Below are positions 23,097 through 35,200 of a stretch of DNA of 41,683 bases, piece after piece (position 1 is the first letter of the stretch; each line of letters starts with the position of its first letter). The translations under genes and the position numbers were made by a program. The notes beneath the pieces are model-generated. The model saw only the letters and a program-made list of their open reading frames with translations, had not been told where the DNA came from and made no database searches. Origin of the DNA: a virus; IMG/VR virus record IMGVR_UViG_3300013137_000038, positions 1 to 41,683 of that record; one strand, written 5' to 3'.

Positions 23097-24131
23097 ATGT
23101 TTTTAGTACAAAAAGATAAACAGAATAAATATGAAGTAATACCACGTGCTTTAAATGATGTTAAAGATAAACTTGAAGCAGGTGTATATAATATACATGT
23201 TGAAAGATCCCCTTGGGAAGGTACACATGTATATCTCGAATTAAACACAAGATATCAAAAAGGAAAAACAATTAATACCGGAGTATTTAAGGAAGCTAGA
23301 GAACATGTTGAGTTTTTTATTGATCCTATAGCTTATGATACAAGACAGGAATTAGGTCTTATGCATAAATTAGCATTAATATTTAATGGTGGACCTGGTT
23401 CTGGAAAAACTTTCTTAGCAGGACAATTAATGGAAACATTAGTAAAAGAAAAAAATGCTGTTTGCATTATGTCAAAAGGAGAACCCAAATTAGATATTCA
23501 TGAGATCATTGATATGATCAGAATTGAAGACCCTAACAGGTTTATTGGGATTCTTATAGATGAGTATGAAAAATGTAACAGTGGTGAACTTGATATGTTA
23601 AGCTTCCTTGACGGTACTAATAGTAGAAATAATGTAATGTTAATAGCAACAGTTAACTCTACTAAGAGATTACCAGAAACGATAATAAATCGTATTGGAA
23701 GGATTGAAAGAGTTTATAATTTTGATACTGAAGACGTTGAAGTTATTAAAGCTATGATTGAATCAGTAATACCAACCGAGTATGCTGATAAAATTAAAGC
23801 TGAAGATGTATCTATGGAATTTATAGAATATGGTATAACACCTTCTATAGACTTTATAACTGTACTTATTCGTAACAAAATATATGAAATAAAGTCAGGT
23901 AAAGAAGCACCTTTGTTATTAGAGAATCTTAAAAAGTCAAAAGCTCGTAAAGATAAAAAGAAAAAACAGCCTGTAGGTTTTGTAACACCAAATGATAATC
24001 GAGGTGAGATTTCAGAAAAAGAAGCTGAAAAAATAGCTGAAATGGAAGAAATTGTACAAGAACAAAAAGAAGCTGCCAACGAAATAATGAAAGCAGTACT
24101 ACTTGGATCAATAGTGAAGAGTAGTAATTAA
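23097..24131 (+). CDS. AAA+ ATPase, 344 aa
   Basis: A P-loop ATPase of the AAA+ type. Walker A GGPGSGKT is at residues 98-105, Walker B GILIDEYE has Asp155 and Glu156, sensor-1-like ATVNSTKRLP follows, and NRIGRIER resembles the arginine-finger region. An N-terminal domain of about 85 residues precedes the ATPase core, and the C-terminal 80 residues form a lysine-rich linker and an acidic coiled helix. Such proteins can be loaders, unfoldases or remodelers; no partner is visible. It is the last plus-strand gene before the convergent terminator. Confidence 0.85.
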   Translation: MFLVQKDKQNKYEVIPRALNDVKDKLEAGVYNIHVERSPWEGTHVYLELNTRYQKGKTINTGVFKEAREHVEFFIDPIAYDTRQELGLMHKLALIFNGGPGSGKTFLAGQLMETLVKEKNAVCIMSKGEPKLDIHEIIDMIRIEDPNRFIGILIDEYEKCNSGELDMLSFLDGTNSRNNVMLIATVNSTKRLPETIINRIGRIERVYNFDTEDVEVIKAMIESVIPTEYADKIKAEDVSMEFIEYGITPSIDFITVLIRNKIYEIKSGKEAPLLLENLKKSKARKDKKKKQPVGFVTPNDNRGEISEKEAEKIAEMEEIVQEQKEAANEIMKAVLLGSIVKSSN

Positions 24132-24148
24132 TAGTGAATGTAAAGAAA

Positions 24149-24175
24149 AAGGGGGTAGTTTTTAATTACCCCCTT
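24149..24175. terminator. Bidirectional terminator between convergent blocks
   Basis: AAGGGGGTA (24149-24157) pairs with TACCCCCTT (24167-24175); inner G-U and A-T pairs extend it to 12 bp with a 3-nt loop. On the minus strand the stem is followed by TTTTTCTTT, a good U tract; on the plus strand the following sequence is weaker. It separates the AAA+ gene from the giant minus-strand genes. Confidence 0.8.
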
Positions 24176-24180
24176 AATCT

Positions 24181-27100
24181 TTAGTTTCTAAACCAATTTA
24201 TTTGTTGTTCTATATCTCGTGCTTTGTATATCTGTTTATACACTGGTATAAAATCTAAGGCTATCTTCTTTAATTTTAACTCCCCTTTAAAGGGACCACG
24301 TTGATACAATTCTGTTGGATTACTTAATTGTGATGTTAAACTAGCAATATTTTGTAGTACTGCTGTAGAGGCCATAGGAGAACGCATAATCTGCATAGCA
24401 CTATCAAGACTAACAAAAAATGTTAATTCTGCCTTTAAACGATATGCTTGATATGCTAAGAAAGATAAGAACCAATTATCATCGTCGTCTTCATCTTTAG
24501 CATTATATAATGCTGCTGCCATTATAATTATAGCAATTAAGAATGCTGCTTCACTTATAGTACGACGTATATTAGCTTTCTCATGATCAGATAAACCTGC
24601 CCAATTTTCTCCCATTACAGAAAAATTAAGTGTAAGTAAATCTTTCCAATAATTTTTAAAGAAACGTAAAGTACTTATATAGTTACCTTCAGTATATTGA
24701 CCTAATCGTTCAACATACTCACGACTACCCCATCTACGTCTGAAACCTGGTACAATAAATTTCCTAAACAAATAAGCCATACGACCTAATGCAGTACGTT
24801 GTATTGCAACTCTACCTAGATCTGAATATTCACCATGTATACGTGAAAGTATACCTTTAATTTTACGTTTAAATAATTGTTGATCTTTTGTTGTCCATTC
24901 TGATTTTTCTAAACTAACGTTTTCTTTAAGTTTTAATTTACCATCTCTAACTTCATACTGATCCATCATTGAACCTAATGGTTTACCTAGTTTGTCATAT
25001 GCCTTTTTTTCTAAAAGCATTGCTATAAGGAATCTATTTTGCAACCAATGTTCACCAGCGTGTTGTACAAAATATATAGAGGTATTACGTAAAAATTTAT
25101 TTGTTGCAGTATTTGTAGTAAACATTGTAGTTACTTCATCATCAAGTACATTAAATTCTTCAAATAATCTACCTGCTAATGACTGAGGTGCTTCTCGACC
25201 AACATCCCCTAATACTTGTGGTAAATAACGAGTATATAAAGCCGTTGCCTTAGAATAATTTTTAGGACTAACATATTCATGTGCTATATTTTCTATAGCC
25301 TGCATAGTTTCACCCATTGCAACGTTAGCAAATCCTTGTACAACGTTACCACCTAATAAATTCAAAGAAGTATATCTATTAAGTACATTTACAAATTTCA
25401 TTAAGTCTATAGATTGTTGTTTCTTTTTTGTACTAACATCTAATAACAAAGCTTCATCTTTAGTATACTTACCATATAATGCCATTTCAAACCAATCATT
25501 AAACATATTGGCAAGAATGGTGGTATCCTTCTTTGCAACTTCCTTTTTCTCATCGTCTAAATTACCATTAGTAGACATAATCTGTTTAAACACATTACGT
25601 TTATATGCCTTACGATCATTAATAAAGAAACGTGCCATTTCTAACTCTGGTAATATCTTACGTTTATTTCTGTAACTATTTGCAGATTCCCAAAATTTAA
25701 AATATATACCAGGTAAATCATAAGACTGATAGTCTTTTTCAATACGTGCTGTATAATGAATAGGTATAAAATATTTAATACGACCAAATTCATTTGTTAC
25801 TTCTTTATTACCACGTTCTATATCTTCAGGTCTAACAAATAGATTAGTATCCATATTAGCTTTTAGTATAGTCAAAGGGTTTTGACCAGCTTTAATACGT
25901 TCACTATTTAATTTAACTACCCCTGGTAATCTATCCCACAATCTGTAACCATTAGGTATCATTTGACCAGCTTCCTTATTCATCTGTTCTATAAAGTTAT
26001 AAAATTTAGCATAAGGATTTTCTGATTTATTTAATTCTTGATATTGTTTATATAAAGATAATTTAGTATCTATACCACACACATGCATAAACTTATCCCA
26101 TTCAGGATTAATGTATTTATCTGAATAGATAAAGAATAAAGATTTATGTTTGCCATACCAATATTCAATCTTAGATATAGTTTCTTCAGTAAGTTCTTCT
26201 ATAGAATCTATATGATTTATATATAAAGAAGGATTAATAGATATATATTCTATAAGCGCATCATACTCTTCTTTACTCATCTGTTCCTTATTATAAGACT
26301 CTTCGATAAATTCTATTAAAGCTTCATCAAATGCGTCTCTATCCCATTGGCGATTTTCTTTTTGAAATTCCCTAATTGCTGATGATATTTCTTCTTTACT
26401 CTTACTTAATTTTTCCTCTTTACGTATCTTATTTATATCTTCCCAAAAAGAACTACGATAGGGTTTAAGTAAATATTGTGTAGGATCTCCATTTTCATCA
26501 TGTTCTAACATAAAAGAATAATAAGACTCTTCAGACTGATAGTTACCTTTTGGCCTAACTTTATGTAATGCTTCAACAGCATCTATTATATCATACTTCT
26601 TATCTATTGCTTCTAGTCTAGCAGTTTCATCAGCCTGTACAAAAGCATTAACAAGAGCAGAGGCGACGGCATCGGATGTATCTAACATGTTGTCTAACCA
26701 TCTAGTTAATTCCCCTATATCTTTAGATGCTATCTCTAATTCTTCATATAACATCCTATAGGTTTCCTTTTCTACCTTTTTATTATCTATCCTTGAATTA
26801 ACATAATCTTTAATATCACCATATGTTTTTTCAAATTCAGATAATGACATCTTACCTTTCTTTATTTCTTTATGTTTTAGTTTTCTATATTCTGATGATA
26901 TACTATCTATATATTTTACTTTAATACCATTATAAAAAGGAGTAAGCCATTTGGCAATCAAATAACGTCCTTCTTTTTTATACTTCTCTTCAAAATATGC
27001 TGTTTTATCTGATATATAATTTAATGCATTTAAATATTTTTTATTAGGTACCATATCCGGATTTTCCATCAATGCTATCCTAAGTTTATCTAATGTTTTA

Positions 27101-29232
27101 TATGCTTGAACAGCATCTTTCCAACGATATAATATACCAGGAGTAAACTCTTTACCTTCCTTCTTATATTCAGCAAGTTCTTTATCTAAAGCTTGTATCT
27201 CGTTATAAGCATTATATATAATCCACTCTAGTGCCTCTGTAACAGATTCACTTGATTGTATATTAGTTATTAACTCTTCAATAGATTTACGACCACCTGC
27301 ATCAAATCTTTTTCTAGATATATCTACTCTAGCATTAAGTTCATCAATAAGTTTATCTAACCATATACCTGCCTCAGATTCTGATTTAGTTACTTTAGCG
27401 TATACATCATCATATTCATCTCGTTCTATCTTAAACTTATTCTCTAGAGTTTTATTGTTTAAATAAGCATCATTACCTTCAATAAGACGCATTGTAGCAT
27501 TGTGTAATAATATATCGCCCTTTTTATTGTAAAAGGATTCTTCTAGGATATCTTCTGATTCAGAAAAAACTTCTATAGAACTAATAACATCTTGGTTTTT
27601 AGAGTTTCGTTCTCCTGTAGTGATAGCATCTAACTTTACTACGTTGATTGAAGATACTGGTAATTTAAGTACTTTTTGTACTAAATAAGCATACATGGAT
27701 AACTGCAAATGTGCAACTTCCTTATCACTATAATCCCCTTTATAACCCTTTTCCCAAAAATTAAACTTACTACCGCTTAATTGACGTTCACCATTCTTAT
27801 CAGTCCAATAACCACGTAATTTTGTTTTGAAATCAAATAACATTATCCTGTTGTCATCACTAATAAGAACAAGGTCAATAACACCAATGATACCTGTATT
27901 TAAATCAGCTACAGCAACTTCTGATAATGCTGTATATTTACCTTTAAGTTCTTTAAATATACTTTGTAAATCTTTTTTAGCCTGTGCAGTTAATTGTACA
28001 CCATATTTACCTGATACATCTTCAACGATATCATTAGATATATTCTCTATATGACCATGTATGGTGCTACCAACACGGATGTTAATATTTGTAGGATCTT
28101 CCTTACCCTTAAAACCATACCCATATTTTTTACATACTCGTTTAACACCTGTTAAATATTCATATGCCTTATCTTTTTTAAATTTGAAATGACCTTTCTC
28201 TTTTGCTATTGTAGGATCTGTCTCTTCTTCAAATTGTTTAGCGTGTTCTATAAATATGTTCTTGATACCTTCTGGAGTTATATTTTCCATACCAGGTATA
28301 TCTTTTATATTCTTCTTTGTCTTAAATGGAATATTTCCACTTAAATCGTATTCACCAGAGTAACTTTCAAGAAACTCACCAGAACCAAATTTATCACCTA
28401 AATCTAGTTTGATATCAGGATCCGCTAACATGTAAGCAAGTTGCTCCATTGTTGTCTTTGGTGTTAATGTAGCAACATTAACTATGCCAAATAGATCTGC
28501 TATAAATTTCCTTATATATTCCCACACTTCTGTTAAAGCTCTAAATAGACCGGTCTCTTGATCCACTAAACCATCTGCCCAGTCTTCTAACAAATAGGTT
28601 AATACTTCTGATTCCTTTGCTATTGTAGGATACTTAATGTATTCTTTTTCAACTATGTCTACTAATTCGTTATATCGTTTATGTAGTTTGGCTTCTTTTA
28701 CTAAATTATCATATAATTTATGATTGTCTCTTTTGATGTGTTCTATAAGTAAATGACCAAACTCGTGTAGAATATCACCTGTAGCAAAATTAGTTTTATC
28801 TATTAACACAACTGGATTCTTACCAGTTAATCTAAATCCTGCAATCTTACCTTCTGGTATTTCACCAGGTAATGCAAAGTCCCACTCATAACCAAGTTTG
28901 TGTGATAACATTGATGCAAGATTGATTAAACTATTTGGAGAAGCAACATTACCTAATAAAGGTTCAGTAGCAAACTCCTCATACCATTTACCATTAACAT
29001 CTGTATACTCAGTTAAATAATACTGAGCTTTAAGACGCATGGATTCATATCTATCATTATTAGTTATTTGTAGTAATTCTTTGAATAATGTACTAGTTTC
29101 ACCAATAGGATTAAAGTCTAATGGATAACCACCATTACGATTCCATAACATGTGTGCCATTTCATGTGAGCCAAATATAGTGACTAACTCTTTATATTGC
29201 TCTGAACTTCTAACTGGACAAATTATACCCAT
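24181..29232 (-). CDS. Giant virion-type protein with zincin, PD-(D/E)XK nuclease and C-terminal TM segment, 1683 aa
   Basis: Part of the giant block typical of crAss-like phages, where such proteins are thought to be injected. Domains: an N-terminal motif ATEPLLGNV region with HEMAH at 23-27, a zincin signature HEFGH at 156-160, a PD-(D/E)XK nuclease at about 400-560 (GVIDLVLIS with Asp about 454, MLFDFKTK with Asp 466 and Lys 468, then HLQLSMYAYLV), then about 900 residues mostly of charged helix, and a hydrophobic stretch FLIAIIIMAAALY near 1565-1577, likely transmembrane, before an acidic DEDDDD. It starts 3 nt downstream of the upstream giant gene's stop, so the two are probably coupled. 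The mix of protease, nuclease and membrane parts fits a role in the first steps of infection (inference). Confidence 0.82.
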   Translation of the reverse strand: MGIICPVRSSEQYKELVTIFGSHEMAHMLWNRNGGYPLDFNPIGETSTLFKELLQITNNDRYESMRLKAQYYLTEYTDVNGKWYEEFATEPLLGNVASPNSLINLASMLSHKLGYEWDFALPGEIPEGKIAGFRLTGKNPVVLIDKTNFATGDILHEFGHLLIEHIKRDNHKLYDNLVKEAKLHKRYNELVDIVEKEYIKYPTIAKESEVLTYLLEDWADGLVDQETGLFRALTEVWEYIRKFIADLFGIVNVATLTPKTTMEQLAYMLADPDIKLDLGDKFGSGEFLESYSGEYDLSGNIPFKTKKNIKDIPGMENITPEGIKNIFIEHAKQFEEETDPTIAKEKGHFKFKKDKAYEYLTGVKRVCKKYGYGFKGKEDPTNINIRVGSTIHGHIENISNDIVEDVSGKYGVQLTAQAKKDLQSIFKELKGKYTALSEVAVADLNTGIIGVIDLVLISDDNRIMLFDFKTKLRGYWTDKNGERQLSGSKFNFWEKGYKGDYSDKEVAHLQLSMYAYLVQKVLKLPVSSINVVKLDAITTGERNSKNQDVISSIEVFSESEDILEESFYNKKGDILLHNATMRLIEGNDAYLNNKTLENKFKIERDEYDDVYAKVTKSESEAGIWLDKLIDELNARVDISRKRFDAGGRKSIEELITNIQSSESVTEALEWIIYNAYNEIQALDKELAEYKKEGKEFTPGILYRWKDAVQAYKTLDKLRIALMENPDMVPNKKYLNALNYISDKTAYFEEKYKKEGRYLIAKWLTPFYNGIKVKYIDSISSEYRKLKHKEIKKGKMSLSEFEKTYGDIKDYVNSRIDNKKVEKETYRMLYEELEIASKDIGELTRWLDNMLDTSDAVASALVNAFVQADETARLEAIDKKYDIIDAVEALHKVRPKGNYQSEESYYSFMLEHDENGDPTQYLLKPYRSSFWEDINKIRKEEKLSKSKEEISSAIREFQKENRQWDRDAFDEALIEFIEESYNKEQMSKEEYDALIEYISINPSLYINHIDSIEELTEETISKIEYWYGKHKSLFFIYSDKYINPEWDKFMHVCGIDTKLSLYKQYQELNKSENPYAKFYNFIEQMNKEAGQMIPNGYRLWDRLPGVVKLNSERIKAGQNPLTILKANMDTNLFVRPEDIERGNKEVTNEFGRIKYFIPIHYTARIEKDYQSYDLPGIYFKFWESANSYRNKRKILPELEMARFFINDRKAYKRNVFKQIMSTNGNLDDEKKEVAKKDTTILANMFNDWFEMALYGKYTKDEALLLDVSTKKKQQSIDLMKFVNVLNRYTSLNLLGGNVVQGFANVAMGETMQAIENIAHEYVSPKNYSKATALYTRYLPQVLGDVGREAPQSLAGRLFEEFNVLDDEVTTMFTTNTATNKFLRNTSIYFVQHAGEHWLQNRFLIAMLLEKKAYDKLGKPLGSMMDQYEVRDGKLKLKENVSLEKSEWTTKDQQLFKRKIKGILSRIHGEYSDLGRVAIQRTALGRMAYLFRKFIVPGFRRRWGSREYVERLGQYTEGNYISTLRFFKNYWKDLLTLNFSVMGENWAGLSDHEKANIRRTISEAAFLIAIIIMAAALYNAKDEDDDDNWFLSFLAYQAYRLKAELTFFVSLDSAMQIMRSPMASTAVLQNIASLTSQLSNPTELYQRGPFKGELKLKKIALDFIPVYKQIYKARDIEQQINWFRN

Positions 29233-29235
29233 GAC

Positions 29236-32200
29236 TTAACAGTTTTTAACATTATTTTTTCCCTCTTTAGTATCTAGTGTTGTGATATTTGGAGTTAACA
29301 CATCTCCTCTAACTTCAAATTCTTTTGGTAATATAACATTATCTGGTATTGCTTTGAAACTGTTAAAAGCTTTAAACACACTCTTTATTTCTTCAATAGA
29401 ATAACCAGCTAAATTAGTTCCAAGTTTTGTTACATAAAATTTCAATTCAGGATGTTCTTTAGCAAATAATAAGAAAGAACCTACACCAGAACTTATATTA
29501 GGATAATTTTTAGTATCAGAAAACAGAGGAATTGACTGTACTCCTTTAGATAAATCTTTTGTTATAATAGCATATGATTGTCCTTGTAAACCTTCGGCTT
29601 GACCATATTTAGCACCAAAGTTTTTAACTGCAATCAACGCTGCACCTTTTCCATGTTTACCTTCTGTATTACTGCCAAATACAAATACTTCATTTGATTT
29701 TAATGATGTAATAGTTTCTGGGGTATATTCACGTTTACTTGTTGCAACAACTACAGGTTTACCCCATGACTCGTTAACAAAATCATTCTTATTCTCACCT
29801 TGAGATTTTGCTAGTTTATCAACCTTTTTATTACCTTCTGTTGTTTTAGTAGGCACCCATTCCATCCTTACAGAACCACCGTTATCAACTATCTGTTTAG
29901 CATACTTCTTAGCTAATTCATATAGTGCATTTATTATAGGTGCACGTGCTGACTTTGGTTGCTTGTCTTTCAAATTAGTTAAATACTTATCTTTAAATAA
30001 CAACATAACTAACTCATTATCATTGTGTATATACAGATGTTCTGATGTATCACGAAATGCCTGTAAAGTAATAACTAACGAGTATAACTCGGCAGTTGGG
30101 TTACTAATATTATCAGGTATTGTGATACCCTTCTGTTCTGCTAATTTACCTAAGAAATTGCGTATATGTTCATTATTACGAACAATACTATACTCCTTAT
30201 CACCAAACTTAGCATACGCTGCAGCACCTAAAGGACGACCTTCTTGGTGTAATAGTGATGAACCATCTATATCAATATGTATTGGATTATTTACACTAGT
30301 CTTGTTATTCACACTAGATTTTAAATTTATATTTTCTAATGCTGCATCATTCTCGTCACCCCTCAAATCATATAACACGGTGCCTTTTATTGCAGCTTCT
30401 CTTTCTTCCATTGCATCAAACTCTGCTTTACGTAACTCATCTATATCCCCTTCATTACCTTGTTCTGTAAATAAACTAGGTCTAACACCAACCACAATTT
30501 GATTACTCAACGGAACACTAACAAAATTACTTTTCTCTTCCTCTGTCATTAAACTCTTCATCATTTTAATATAACCATCAATTGTTATATTAATAGTATG
30601 TGGATTATTAACACTAAGTATGGAACGTAAATGACCACCTTTGGTCTTAATTCCATATTCATGTAACATTAACCCTTTATTACCAAATCCTTTACGTGGT
30701 ACCACTATATAGTAAGGTTCGTTATCAGATTTATCATAACCTATATATTCATATAAATTATCATTGAATGCCACATAAGGTTTATATACATTTTGTTTTA
30801 GTGAGTTTTTGCCCATAAACAAACCACTAAGTTCTTTACTAAACTTAACCTTTATCGCATATTCTTCAACTCCTTTTTCTTTATCACTAAAAGTAGATGA
30901 AATTTCATTCTCTTCAAATCCCAATACCATCTCTGGTGTGTCCCACATATTTGTAAACACATCACGTTTAATATCCTGTAAAAACTCTAAGTAACCAAGA
31001 GGTGAATTAAGTTTCTCTACAACATCTTTAATATATGCATTAAAACTTCGTAATTTTCCATCATATTCTAATTCCCTATTCATATCAACAGGTAACCACG
31101 AAGCATATGAAAATGCTTTATTTTTAAACGCAGATGTATAGAAACCATATATATATAAGAATGTTGCTAGATCTCTAAGTTCTTTGTGTTCACTATATAA
31201 TAACTCTTTAAAATCATTCTTCACTTCATCAACTTCCATACCATCTCGTAATGATTTAAACAAGGGTTTGATATGTGAGTATATAATACCATTACCTTCT
31301 TTATCTTTTATTAGATTATCAGAAAAGTCTACAACTATAGAGTTCAAAAATGAATTTTCACTTACTAATTTGGATAGTTTATGATTACCAGATTTAAGTT
31401 CTACTAAAGTTTTAAAATTAGAATTACCACCTAAGTCAAATATTAAATCCCTCAACTTTGTATAATCCATACCAAAACCTAACTCTTTATCTGCAAAGAA
31501 TCGACCCATAAAATATGTTACGGTTTCATCCATAAGCATCTTAAGTACACCCATACGATTATAATCACCATGAGCTGTACTATTTAATAATTCTTCCAAT
31601 ATAGTATGGAAACCTGGTGCTGAATAAATACTTTCTTCTTTAAGTATGTCATATATCTTAAACATACTATTCTTTATAAGGGTAGGTAAAAATGTATCCC
31701 CTTTTTGATATTCATAATCAGGATCTACAGTTAATATACGTTCTATATTCTTAAACCTACCAGGGTTTGCTAAAGTACCCATAATATTCTCTATAGATTT
31801 AATGAAATGCATTATTTCTATAGGGTTGGAACCATATTTCTTTGTATCAACCCTACAAGCTAACACAAAATTACGTAATAACTCTGCATCTTGTTTAATA
31901 TTAGAAAAATGAACTAATATTGATAGTTGTCTAATATACCAATCTTTATCACGTTTAGAGGTATTTAAATAAGCTAGAGCATCTGCTTGTAGTTGTTTTT
32001 GATTCAATAACTCCTTTAAAGGTATAAGATAACTTTTACTAAATGAATCTTGGTTTAAATCATCTACATCAAACAACCCGTCCCCAACTGCTAAGTCTTT
32101 GTATAAATCATACGTATATTTAATTATATCCTTTGCATCTATTGATGATATGTATTTACGTTTCTTACTACCTTTTGGTTGTGATTTAAAGAAACTAAAA

Positions 32201-35200
32201 GCATAATCTTGTAATATAGGTTGTGCTACAAAATCAAAAGTATCTTCACCTACACCAATTCGTATAAGGAAGTTTACTATATCATGAGTAGCTTCATTTA
32301 TATTTAATGGTGCAGCTATTGGCTTGTTAACACCATCTACATGTATATCAATAAGTCCAGATATCCAACTAGATATATACTTATTATCTTCGCCAACAAT
32401 ACGATTTAATGGCAACTCGTTATTTTTATTCCAACCAAATTTAAGATTAGAACTCATTATAATATCAGCCATTTGTGTTAATGAATGATGATTGTTTGAT
32501 AATGAATAAGGAGCTATACCAAATGTAGAAGAACTAAATTTAGTTTTTATACCTGATTGAAAAGATGGAGTTGTAGTATATAAAGCTGGTACATTGTTAA
32601 GTGATTGTTTAGAATATGCAGCTTCGTAGAAATCAGATTTATTTTCTAATATATCTGTTACTGCACCCAAAGGAGTTGTAACATTAAGAAAATGTTTCTC
32701 ATCTGTCAATACTGTAAATATTGCATCTAGTATTCTATTTTGATTAGCCTTAGATGTGTTCTGACTAACCATAGGTAATTCTGCAAATGATTCTATGGTA
32801 GGTATAAGTTTGGCTGCAACCAAGAAATCACGTAACGTATTAAGATCTTCATCTATTATCTTAATAGTCTCTTCAAGATCCATCTGTAACAATACATTGG
32901 ATAAGTTGTTGTCATCTTCTTCATCATAAGCCTTGTTTAATTTGTCTCTAAGTCTAGATGTTTCAGATGCATAATCTTTAAAATACTTACTTAAAAATTC
33001 TTTCTTTTTACCAAAAGCTTCTGGTATTGAACCAAACACTTCTGGTGAATATTTATAAACATTAAATAATTCTAATAATTTATCATGATATCTCTGTTGT
33101 ACTGTACTATTAGAATCATCTTTAAACTCAACTTTCTTTAGTCCTATAAATTTGTTATTCTCGTATACTTGTTCATAGTTTGGTACTGCTACGAATAGTT
33201 TATCTATATCGAAGTCAGATCCAGTAACAGCGGTAAATTCCAAAGGAAGTTGTATAATATCACCAGATTGTTCTGGTAACAACTCTACAACTTTTAGTTT
33301 AATAATGGAGTTTTGTCCCTGTGTAGGGATACGATAACCAAATATATGAGGGTTGGATTTTAACAAATCGTTTAAATCTTCTCTAGTAATTTTATGATCT
33401 CGTGGAAAGAATTGTTTAAATAATCTAGACGATACACGACATTCCATTTCCTCTACACGTTTACCTTCTTCGTTGTAACGTATAAATTGTAAATCTCTCT
33501 TAACCCCAACTTTACCCATACCAAAATCAGTCATCTGAACTAACTGGTTACCTGGAGTTGTAAGATCTACTGTATTCTCATCTACGATTGTTTTAATCCT
33601 AGCATATACCCACTTCCTATCATTAAATGCATCTAACTCAAGATATTTCTCGCCTGTCTCTGGATCTACTCTAAGAGCTTCCTGAAAGTCATATGACTTA
33701 TTAGCAGACATTGCATCTTGTTGCAACATATCCATAAGTTTTTTATTTGATATCTTACCTTTGTATATACCAAATTTAGCATTAACCTTATGAACACCAA
33801 AATCACTAATAGCATTCCTAGCTTCACATATTGCTTCTAATAAATCTTGACCTGTACCAAACTTACCATATGTACCTGATTTATCATTATCGGCCATTGC
33901 AATCTTCATACCAGCTGTACCAAAGTTTTGTTTGTAAGCATCATGTGGATCAACAACTTGTTGATGTTTTAAATAATCAAACGATTGTTCAAATACAAAA
34001 GCATCAGATAGATCATTAACTTCTGACCTAGTCTGTTTGTTTTTAAACAAGTCCATACCATTGAGACCACCTACCTTTATAGCAGAGTCAAAGTTAAATA
34101 CGTGTACCTTCTGTAATTTTTTATCAGCATACTTACCTTTAGTTTCCATTCTATCCAACACCTCTTCAAGGTGAGTACCTTTAATATGCTGTCTAAATAA
34201 GGTGAACATAGCCATCTTATTATATATAAGTAAATCAATATTGTTAAAATTATGGTTACCCATATACATAGTCTTTAAAGGACTAAATATAACTAGTTCC
34301 GCTTCTAATACTTCCTCTGCTGATAATGTTTTATCAGATTGTAATAAATCGAAAGCACGTTGTTTATCTTTCCCCCAACCCATAAGTCGTTCTGTTATCT
34401 CCTTAAACATCTCTGGAGATATAAATGCAGTACCATCTGTAGGGTCAACGTTTTTGTATTTCTTTAAGTTACCTTGTGCTAAAAGTTTAGCCTCTTTTTT
34501 AATTGCTGCTATTTTAACAGGGTCTTTACGATCATCTGCTGATAGTCTATTAGTAAGCATCTCTTCAAACAAAGAAGTGTGTTTACGTTCAAACATATCA
34601 TAATAACTAGATTCAAACTTTTGTGTATTTAATATAGATACATTATACGTAGTACCACGACCTTTATATTTAGCTCTAAGTCTTGTACCTGTAGAACCTG
34701 TACCAAACCAACGTTTATATATCTGTTCATATGTATCTAGATTACCTGGATCTTTAGGATCGTTACGTTTAAATAAAGCAGGATCACCTAAAAACATTTT
34801 TTCAGACTCTATTACAGCCATTTGATTATTTATCAAAACTTTTGATAATACAGACAATACTGCATAATTTTGTAATTTATCTAAGTCCTTATGTGCATCA
34901 ATCGTACTGGAATGAAATAATTTAGAATAAAAATTTAATTCTCCACCTTCCCCTATAGAAGTGGATATAATTTGTTGTTCACTACAAAATCTTATATCAT
35001 CTTGTAACCTATCATTAAGTGTCTGATTTAAAGCAGCACGTACCTGATCGGCAGTTTTATATTTTTCGTAGCCTTTAAAATGAATAAAGTGATAAGCATT
35101 ACCCTTATCAAAATTGAAGTTACCTGCGTAGTGATAATCACGTATTAAAGTATTATCTAGTTCTTTTATCTTTCTACTAATAGTAACAGCATCTAACCCA

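Noticed and set aside
29150-29170. HEMAH at residues 23-27 of the 1683-aa protein as a second zincin
   Set aside because: It sits at the extreme N-terminus without the surrounding fold; the region looks like the conserved N-terminal segment of crAss-like giants, and HEFGH at 156-160 is the better centre.
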